From: CAUPWF01 sp964369755
Lineage (GTDB): Bacteria; Bacillota; Clostridia; Lachnospirales; Lachnospiraceae
Direction of reading: 5' to 3'
Length of the DNA stretch: 30,293 nucleotides
Assembly (NCBI GenBank): GCA_964369755.1
Contig: CAYJFY010000030.1
Location: forward strand, 1 to 30,293
Shown: one piece after another, positions 24,505 to 30,293 of the stretch
Position numbering within the stretch: position 1 is the first letter of the stretch
Layout: each line of letters starts with the position of its first letter
Program-made: the position numbers and the translations under genes
Notes under the pieces: generated by a model
Told to the model about the DNA's origin: nothing
The model's input: the letters and a program-made list of their open reading frames with translations, nothing else
Database searches by the model: none

Positions 24505-25854
24505 ATGAATGTTTTAGTGCTAAATGGCAGCCCTAAAGGGAAAAACAGTGTTACCCTACAAACAGCACTATATCTAGAAAAATTGTATCCATCACATCAA
24601 TTTAAAACATTGGATGTGGGGAGGAAGATTAAAAAGATAGAAGCAGATTTTACTGAATCGATAGAGTTGTTGGATTGGTCCGAGATTATTGTATTTGTTT
24701 ATCCTGTATATACATTGATTGTGCCTTATCAATTGAATCGATTTATAGAATTGATAAAAGAGCATGATGTTCATATCTCAGGGAAGTATGCTGCACAGAT
24801 TTCTACATCGAAGCATTTTTATGACGTTACAGCTCATAAATTTATCGAAGAAAACTGTTATGATTTTGGACTAAGATATCTAGGCGGCTTGTCGGCGGAC
24901 ATGGAAGACCTACTAGAAGAGGTTGGAAGAGAAGATGCGAGAAACTTCTTTGCAAAAATCTTGTTCGATATAGACAATGAAATCTATTCTGATATAGAGC
25001 CAAAGAGATACAGTAAGAAAAAGGAAATCCATCAAGCCACTCTAGAAAATTCAGATAAGTCCAATATCAAAGATGTTGTGGTGATTACCAATGCCAGCCA
25101 GGAAGATGAGAATCTTAAAAATATGATAGCAGATTTTAAGAACATCTGTGCATATGAGGTAAGGGAGATTAATATTAGAGACTACCCATTTAAAGGTGGA
25201 TGTCTTGGGTGTTTTCAATGTTCCGTAAGTGAGAAGTGTATTTATCCAGATGGATTTGATGAGTACTTAAGGAATGAGATTCAAACGGCAGATGCATTTA
25301 TCTATGCATTTACCATAGAGAATCATTATACCCATTCAAGTTTCAAGTGCTTTGATGACCGCCAGTTCTGCAATGGACATCGTACAGTTTCAGCGGGAAA
25401 AGCCACGGGCTATATCATTAGTGGAAACTATCAGAATGAGCGTAATCTACAGATGATCGTGGAAGCACGAAGCGATATTGCTGGGATGTATCCATGTGGA
25501 GTCGCAACAGATGAAGGGGATACAACGAGGGAAATCAAGAACCTAGGTAAAAATTTAAATTATGCATTAGAGAATGGACTGAGAAAGCCACAGACCTTCT
25601 ATGGAGTCGGTGGAACTAAGATTTTTAGGGATTTAGTTTATCAAATGCAAGGGTTTATGGAAGCGGATCATAAATTCTATAAGAAACATGGAATCTATGA
25701 TTTTCCACAGAACAACCGAAAGAAAATCTTTCAGATGAAGATACTTGGTGGTGTGATGAAGATACCACCTGTTCAGAGGAAGATGAAGGGACAGCTCAAT
25801 CATTACATCATACAACCATATAACAAGATTATTGAGGAAGCAAAACCGATATAG
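24505..25854 (+). CDS. Two-domain NAD(P)H-dependent flavoprotein
   Basis: A 449-residue protein with two flavodoxin-like parts. The N-terminal domain starts VLVLNGSPKGKNSVTLQ, an FMN-phosphate-binding loop typical of NADPH-dependent FMN reductases. The second domain (about 190-370) starts VVVITNASQED and holds GGCLGCFQC, the motif of iron-sulfur flavoprotein and FMN reductase families, and FTIENHYTHSSFKCFDDR with GYIISGNY. The tail after about 380 has no recognised fold. The physiological electron acceptor is unknown. I chose ATG 24505 because AAAAGGAG (24487-24494) lies 10 bp upstream; an in-frame ATG at 24484 precedes it without a ribosome binding site. gltX follows after 31 bp. Confidence 0.85.
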   Translation: MNVLVLNGSPKGKNSVTLQTALYLEKLYPSHQFKTLDVGRKIKKIEADFTESIELLDWSEIIVFVYPVYTLIVPYQLNRFIELIKEHDVHISGKYAAQISTSKHFYDVTAHKFIEENCYDFGLRYLGGLSADMEDLLEEVGREDARNFFAKILFDIDNEIYSDIEPKRYSKKKEIHQATLENSDKSNIKDVVVITNASQEDENLKNMIADFKNICAYEVREINIRDYPFKGGCLGCFQCSVSEKCIYPDGFDEYLRNEIQTADAFIYAFTIENHYTHSSFKCFDDRQFCNGHRTVSAGKATGYIISGNYQNERNLQMIVEARSDIAGMYPCGVATDEGDTTREIKNLGKNLNYALENGLRKPQTFYGVGGTKIFRDLVYQMQGFMEADHKFYKKHGIYDFPQNNRKKIFQMKILGGVMKIPPVQRKMKGQLNHYIIQPYNKIIEEAKPI

Positions 25855-25885
25855 AATACTATAAAATATAAGAAATGGAGACATA

Positions 25886-27340
25886 ATGAGTAAGATTAGA
25901 ACAAGATTTGCACCTAGCCCAACAGGAAGGATGCACGTAGGAAATTTAAGAACAGCGTTATACGCATATTTGATTGCAAAACATGAGGATGGAGATTTCT
26001 TGTTACGTATTGAGGATACCGATCAAGAACGATATGTAGAAGGAGCGGTCGACATTATTTATCGTACATTAGAGAAAACAGGATTGATTCACGATGAAGG
26101 ACCAGACAAGGATAAAGGATTTGGCCCTTATGTACAAAGCGAGAGAAATGCAGAAGGATTATATCTGAAATATGCAAAAGAGTTGATTGAGAAGGGACAA
26201 GCGTATTACTGTTTTTGTGATAAAGATAGATTGGAGTCACTCAAAACTTCTGTAGGCGGTATAGATATTGTTGTCTATGACAAGCATTGTGCGACATTAA
26301 GTAAGGAAGAAGTGCAGGCGAAATTAGATGCAGGTACTCCTTATGTAATTCGAATCAATATGCCAACGGAGGGGAATACAACTTTTGTAGATGAAATCTA
26401 TGGTGAGATTTCGGTGGCAAACGAAGAACTGGATGATTTGATTTTAATTAAGTCAGATGGATTCCCGACTTATAATTTTGCCAATGTGGTAGATGACCAT
26501 TTGCAAGGAATTACTCATGTAGTAAGAGGAAATGAATACTTGTCTTCAGCACCGAAGTATAATCGAATCTATCACGCATTCGATTGGGAAGTACCAACTT
26601 ATGTACACTGTCCGTTGATTACCAACGAAGAGCACAAGAAGCTAAGTAAGAGAAGTGGACATTCTTCTTATGAAGATTTGATTGATCAAGGATTTTTAAC
26701 AGAGGCAGTGATTAACTTTGTGGCATTATTAGGATGGAGTCCTTCAGATAATCGGGAAATCTTCTCACTAGATGAGTTGATTGCAGCATTCGATTATAAA
26801 AATATTTCCAAGTCACCAGCAGTATTCGATATGGTGAAATTAAAGTGGATGAATGGAGAATACTTGAAGGCGCTGTCGTTTGAAGACTTCTATCCTCTAG
26901 CAAAACCTTATATTGAGGAAGTGATTACAAAGGACTTTAATCTAGAGAAAATCGCAGGATTGATTAAGACTAGAATTGAAGTATTACCAGATATCAAGGA
27001 TCAAATCGATTTCTTTGAAGCAGTTCCAGTATACGATACTGGGATGTATTGCCATAAGAAAATGATGACCAATGAAGAAACCTCACTGGAGGTGCTAAAA
27101 GAATTATTACCACTTTATGAGGCTCACGAAGATTATACAAATGAGGCCTTATATGAGGTGCTACAAAACTATGTGGCAAATAAAGGATGTAAGAACGGAT
27201 ATGCGATGTGGCCAATCCGTACTGCTGTATCGGGGAAACAGAGTACGCCAGGTGGAGCGACAGAGATTATGGAAATCATCGGAAAAGATGAGACAGTAAA
27301 GAGAATCCAAGACGCAATCGCATTACTAGAAAGCAAATAA
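25886..27340 (+). CDS. gltX: Glutamate--tRNA ligase
   Basis: GltX charges glutamate on tRNA-Glu and, in organisms using the transamidation route, also on tRNA-Gln. The 484 residues carry the HIGH-type motif in SPTGRMHVGNLR (about 9-21), LLRIEDTDQERY, VVRGNEYLSSAPKYN and KLSKR (252-256), the KMSKS equivalent. The anticodon-binding helical part fills the C-terminal third, ending EIIGKDETVKRIQDAIALL. The ribosome binding site is AATGGAG before the ATG. It stands 31 bp after the flavoprotein gene and 34 bp before the helicase; whether these share a promoter is open. Confidence 0.97.
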   Translation: MSKIRTRFAPSPTGRMHVGNLRTALYAYLIAKHEDGDFLLRIEDTDQERYVEGAVDIIYRTLEKTGLIHDEGPDKDKGFGPYVQSERNAEGLYLKYAKELIEKGQAYYCFCDKDRLESLKTSVGGIDIVVYDKHCATLSKEEVQAKLDAGTPYVIRINMPTEGNTTFVDEIYGEISVANEELDDLILIKSDGFPTYNFANVVDDHLQGITHVVRGNEYLSSAPKYNRIYHAFDWEVPTYVHCPLITNEEHKKLSKRSGHSSYEDLIDQGFLTEAVINFVALLGWSPSDNREIFSLDELIAAFDYKNISKSPAVFDMVKLKWMNGEYLKALSFEDFYPLAKPYIEEVITKDFNLEKIAGLIKTRIEVLPDIKDQIDFFEAVPVYDTGMYCHKKMMTNEETSLEVLKELLPLYEAHEDYTNEALYEVLQNYVANKGCKNGYAMWPIRTAVSGKQSTPGGATEIMEIIGKDETVKRIQDAIALLESK

Positions 27341-27374
27341 GAGATTGAGCCAAGAGAGAGTTTTAAGAAGAACG

Positions 27375-29204
27375 ATGTATAACAAAGGGCAAGAAATAGC
27401 AATCAAGCACAAAGAGGGACCGATGTTGGTTCTGGCAGGACCTGGATCGGGTAAGACCTATGTGATTACAAAAAGAATTGAATATCTAATCAAAGAATAT
27501 CAAGTAAGGCCGGAAGAAATTCTGGTCATTACTTTTACAAAGTATGCTGCCAATGAAATGCAAATGAGGTTTCAGAGGGAGAATCAGAAACTTCCAGTTA
27601 CATTTGGAACCTTTCACGGAGTGTTCTATGGTATTTTGAGATGGGCATATCGTATCGATGCTAGTAATATCTTAACAGAAGACCAACGCTATAAATTGTT
27701 GACTGAAATCCTAAATCAGGTTGAATTGGAAGTGGATTTAGACCCTTCGGAAGAAAAGGAGTTTATTGCATCTGTTTCAAGAAATATTAGTTTAATCAAG
27801 AATGGGGAAACAGAATTTGAACAGACTCACGAATTACAATGCACACGAGAAGAACTGATCAATATCTATGAACATTACGAAAGAGAACGAAAAAATATCA
27901 GAAAGTTTGATTTTGACGATATGATATTGGAGTGTCACAAATTGTTCCTTCATTATCCAGATGCATTGAAACAGTGGCAAGAAAAATTTAAGTATATCCT
28001 TGTGGATGAGTTTCAGGACATCAATCTCATGCAGTATGATACCATACGGATGTTGGCAAGTCCTAAGGATAATTTGTTTGTGGTGGGTGATGATGACCAA
28101 TCTATCTATGGATTTCGTGGATCGCGCCCAGAGATTATGTTAGGATTTTCCAATGACTATAAGAAAGCGAAGTCGGTGACACTGGAGGTGAATTATCGCT
28201 CGAGTAAGCCGATTGTAGCAGCATCACTCAAGTTAATAGAAGGGAATACAAAGCGATATAAAAAGAATGTTCGTACAGAACAAACAGAGGGAGAGTCTGT
28301 TCATGTTCAAGAGGTGAAGACAAACTTAGAAGAGTGCGAGTATATTATAAAGAAAATAGAAGGCTTAAAAAATGAAGGCAAATCTTATCGTCAGATTGCA
28401 ATTTTATTTCGTGCGAATATAGAGGTTCGACATTTGGTAGGGAAATTTATTGAATATGGAATTCCCTTTCAGATGAGAGAACATATTTCTAATATCTATG
28501 AGCATTTTGTTGCAAAAAATTTGATGACTTACATGAGACTTGCAATGGGAGAGGTGAAACGGGGAGATATTTTGGAAGTGATGAATCGTCCGAATCGTTA
28601 TATTTCTCGTGAGGCAGTCAGTGGTCCTGAGGTCAGTTTTCAGTCATTGTCTAAGTTTTATTGTGATAAGGAATGGATGTTGGATCGAATCGATCAATGG
28701 GAATTGGACTTGAGGTTGATTCGGAAGATGACTCCGTATGGAGCGATTCAATATATTAGAAAAAGTATTGGATATAATGAGTTTTTAAGGGATTATTGTG
28801 AATATCGAAATTATAATCACGAGGAATTGTTGGAATTGATGGAAGAGATTATGGAGCAAGCAAAGTCATTCAAAACATTTCCAGAGTGGTTTACCTATGT
28901 AGAAGAGTATGGGGAGCGGCTGAAGAAGCAGACACAACAACAGAAAAAGAATGTAGATAGCGTATCCTTACATACCATGCATGGGGCGAAGGGTTTGGAG
29001 TTCGATTATACATTTATTATTGCAGCGAATGAGGGTGTCACACCGAGCAAGAAGGCGAAATTGGACAGTGAAATCGAAGAAGAGCGTCGTATGTTTTATG
29101 TTGCGATGACGAGGGCGAAGAAGAAGTTGGAGATTACTTATCCGTTAGAAAAAAACGGAAAGGAGATTGCTCCTTCCCGTTTTATACATGAATTACTCCT
29201 CTGA
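27375..29204 (+). CDS. UvrD/PcrA-like ATP-dependent DNA helicase (SF1)
   Basis: An SF1A helicase of about 609 residues. With the start used here the Walker A is GPGSGKT (22-28). Further motifs follow in the normal order: TFTKYAANEM (Ia), ILVDEFQDIN (II), GDDDQSIYGFRGS (III), NYRSSKPI (IV), TMHGAKGLEFDYTFI (V) and EERRMFYVAMTRAKK (VI). It is shorter than true PcrA (over 700 residues), so it is a smaller paralogue, perhaps in repair. A TTG at 27345 in the same frame would add 10 residues but has no ribosome binding site; ATG 27375 has AAGAAG nearby and matches the usual short head before the P-loop. The last 12 bases overlap the convergent DUF1292 gene. Confidence 0.9.
   Translation: MYNKGQEIAIKHKEGPMLVLAGPGSGKTYVITKRIEYLIKEYQVRPEEILVITFTKYAANEMQMRFQRENQKLPVTFGTFHGVFYGILRWAYRIDASNILTEDQRYKLLTEILNQVELEVDLDPSEEKEFIASVSRNISLIKNGETEFEQTHELQCTREELINIYEHYERERKNIRKFDFDDMILECHKLFLHYPDALKQWQEKFKYILVDEFQDINLMQYDTIRMLASPKDNLFVVGDDDQSIYGFRGSRPEIMLGFSNDYKKAKSVTLEVNYRSSKPIVAASLKLIEGNTKRYKKNVRTEQTEGESVHVQEVKTNLEECEYIIKKIEGLKNEGKSYRQIAILFRANIEVRHLVGKFIEYGIPFQMREHISNIYEHFVAKNLMTYMRLAMGEVKRGDILEVMNRPNRYISREAVSGPEVSFQSLSKFYCDKEWMLDRIDQWELDLRLIRKMTPYGAIQYIRKSIGYNEFLRDYCEYRNYNHEELLELMEEIMEQAKSFKTFPEWFTYVEEYGERLKKQTQQQKKNVDSVSLHTMHGAKGLEFDYTFIIAANEGVTPSKKAKLDSEIEEERRMFYVAMTRAKKKLEITYPLEKNGKEIAPSRFIHELLL
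29149..29183 (-). terminator. Rho-independent terminator of the DUF1292 gene, inside the helicase gene
   Basis: Arms 29152-29165 and 29170-29183 form a 14-bp stem with one mismatch around the 4-base loop ATTG. Read on the minus strand, the stem is followed by seven T (from A29149-29155 of the + strand). It lies just past the stop of the minus-strand gene and within the last codons of the helicase; on the + strand the U tail is only four bases. Confidence 0.8.
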
Positions 29205-29552
29205 GTCAAGAGCAGCCTGCATTTCTTCGAATTCTTGCTCATCGAGCCATTCGTCGAATGCATCAGCTACAATCTCATATTCATCGTCTGATTCAATCAT
29301 ATCTAATGTTGGGTTTCCGTCTACTTCTGTGTAACGGTAGAGTAATACCTCTCCGTCTTCATCATCAAGAGGAAGTAGTGCAATGTATTCCTTAGAATCA
29401 GCTGTAAAGATACATAACACGCCACACTCTAGTTCTTCGTCATTATCAAGAGTTAGAGTCACTGTGATGTCTTCCATGGAAGCATCAGAGTTGCAGTCGC
29501 AATCTCCGCCACAAGTACAAACTTCTTTATTTTCATCCATATTAACAACCAT
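29193..29552 (-). CDS. DUF1292 domain protein with N-terminal cysteine cluster
   Basis: A 119-residue very acidic protein of the DUF1292 (YrzB-like) family; function unknown. The head has CTCGGDCDC (Cys12, 14, 18 and 20), which could bind a metal ion. The DUF1292 core (about 28-90) contains ITVTLTLDNDEELECGVLCIF and EYIALLPLDDEDGEVLLYRYTE, and the tail is a charged EWLDEQEFEEMQAA helix. I use ATG at 29552 because AGGA lies 5 bp before it; the frame is open to a TTG at 29573, and another ATG lies at 29540. It converges with the helicase and has its own promoter. Confidence 0.88.
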   Translation of the reverse strand: MVVNMDENKEVCTCGGDCDCNSDASMEDITVTLTLDNDEELECGVLCIFTADSKEYIALLPLDDEDGEVLLYRYTEVDGNPTLDMIESDDEYEIVADAFDEWLDEQEFEEMQAALDSEE

Positions 29553-29587
29553 TCCTTTCCTAAATTTTGGCAACTTTGTACACTCTT

Positions 29588-29616
29588 ACTCTAACAGATT
29601 AAGCGCCATAATGCAA
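29588..29616 (-). promoter_or_regulatory. Promoter of the DUF1292 gene
   Basis: On the minus strand TTGCAT (29616-29611) and TAGAGT (29593-29588) are separated by 17 bp, with TGT before the -10 box. Transcription would begin near 29581, about 30 bases before the ATG. Confidence 0.55.
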
Positions 29617-29682
29617 GGAGAAGCGGTAGATTATCGTAGCGGCATTTGATTAAAATATAGCAAAAAGCAAGGGAGAATCATC

Positions 29683-30276
29683 ATGAATCAAGCAGAGAAA
29701 ATGTTACAGAAGATAAGGTGTATCGATGGGTTTCAATTGAAATTGATTGCGATTATCACCATGACGATTGACCATATTGGAGCAATTTGTTTTCCTTATG
29801 ACATGACATGGAGAATGATTGGTAGATTATCATTTCCGATCTTTTGTTTTCTAATTGTTGAAGGTGCTACCCATACAAGGGATATAATAAAATACGTGGT
29901 GAGACTTCTTTTATTTGCAATTATTTCAGAAGTGGTGTTTGACTATGCATTCTTCGGGAATTGGATTGTGCTTAGTAATCAAAATATATTTTTTACCTTA
30001 GCCATAGGGGTTATAGCAATTATGTGTATGCAAAACATCAAATATATTCCAATCTCTGTCGGGGCAATTGTAGCACTTATTTTCCTTGCAGATTTTCTGG
30101 GAAGTGACTATGGTTCGGGCGGAGTTTTACTAATTGTATTAATCTATCTACACCGGGAGAAACCATTTTTACTGATTTTCGATCTGATATTTGTGAACGT
30201 CCTTATTTTTGGGGGAATACAAAGTTATGCAAGTTTTGCAATCGTTCCGATTTTGTTATATAATGGAGAGCGTTGA
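29683..30276 (+). CDS. TraX-like multi-spanning membrane protein, possibly interrupted
   Basis: A 197-residue polytopic membrane protein of the TraX family, whose plasmid F member acetylates pilin; the role of chromosomal copies in Clostridia is unknown. The family head DGFQLKLIAIITMTIDHIGAI and the RLSFPIFCFLIVEGATHT segment are clear, and six or more hydrophobic stretches follow to LLYNGER. The reading frame then meets TGA (30274-30276), but the next codons in the same frame read LPVKYF up to the window edge, like the KYFFY stretch that family members have at this point. So it may be a recent nonsense-mutated gene rather than a complete short one. AAGGGAGAA precedes the ATG. Confidence 0.75.
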   Translation: MNQAEKMLQKIRCIDGFQLKLIAIITMTIDHIGAICFPYDMTWRMIGRLSFPIFCFLIVEGATHTRDIIKYVVRLLLFAIISEVVFDYAFFGNWIVLSNQNIFFTLAIGVIAIMCMQNIKYIPISVGAIVALIFLADFLGSDYGSGGVLLIVLIYLHREKPFLLIFDLIFVNVLIFGGIQSYASFAIVPILLYNGER

Positions 30277-30293
30277 TTGCCAGTAAAATATTT

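Noticed and set aside
1..30293. CRISPR arrays, insertion sequences and integrase genes
   Set aside because: I looked for regularly spaced repeats with spacers, transposase motifs and tyrosine or serine recombinase signatures and saw none.

Overview
The window looks like chromosomal DNA of a low-GC Firmicute of the class Clostridia, most likely Lachnospirales-like. The signs are AT-rich coding DNA, strong AGGAGG-type ribosome binding sites, a ylxM-ffh-rpsP-khpA-rimM-trmD-rplS-rbgA-lepB-rnhB gene order, a tRNA without an encoded CCA, and TraX-like, CbiG-like and zinc-ribbon families common in that group. The genus assignment is inference; no marker here proves it.

Region 1 (about 1-8490) is a housekeeping block on the + strand: signal recognition particle (ylxM, ffh), ribosome and tRNA maturation (rpsP, khpA, rimM, trmD, rplS, rbgA), protein export (lepB), RNA/DNA maintenance (rnhB, yraN), a cytosolic repair-type enzyme (pgeF) and a small mechanosensitive channel. 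An extended -10 promoter and a leader precede rplS, and a perfect hairpin terminator follows it.

Region 2 (about 8550-17230) starts at a tRNA-Thr(CGU) gene and holds a defence-type island: an AbiH-family abortive-infection protein, an AlbA_2/GHKL-type ATP-binding protein, a complete type III restriction-modification pair (mod, res), and a RelB/DinJ-like antitoxin with no toxin beside it. No integrase and no duplicated tRNA 3' end were found. The gaps between these genes hold ordered repeats that look like regulatory sites.

Region 3 (about 17230-23290) is metabolic and membrane genes: a double zinc-ribbon membrane protein, a small membrane protein, an ABC exporter (ATPase and permease), an aldo/keto reductase with ferredoxin-like clusters, an isolated CbiG-like protein and an amidohydrolase.

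Region 4 (about 23290-30293) begins with the RNase P RNA gene, then aroD, a two-domain flavoprotein, gltX and a UvrD-like helicase. A DUF1292 protein converges from the minus strand and terminates on a hairpin lying inside the helicase gene. A TraX-like membrane protein closes the window; its frame is interrupted by a TGA just where the family usually continues.

The most interesting unexplained structures are the three-arm, 16-bp-period repeat before the orphan antitoxin, the paired 19-bp repeats between the ATP-binding protein and mod, and the tRNA-adjacent defence cluster as a whole.
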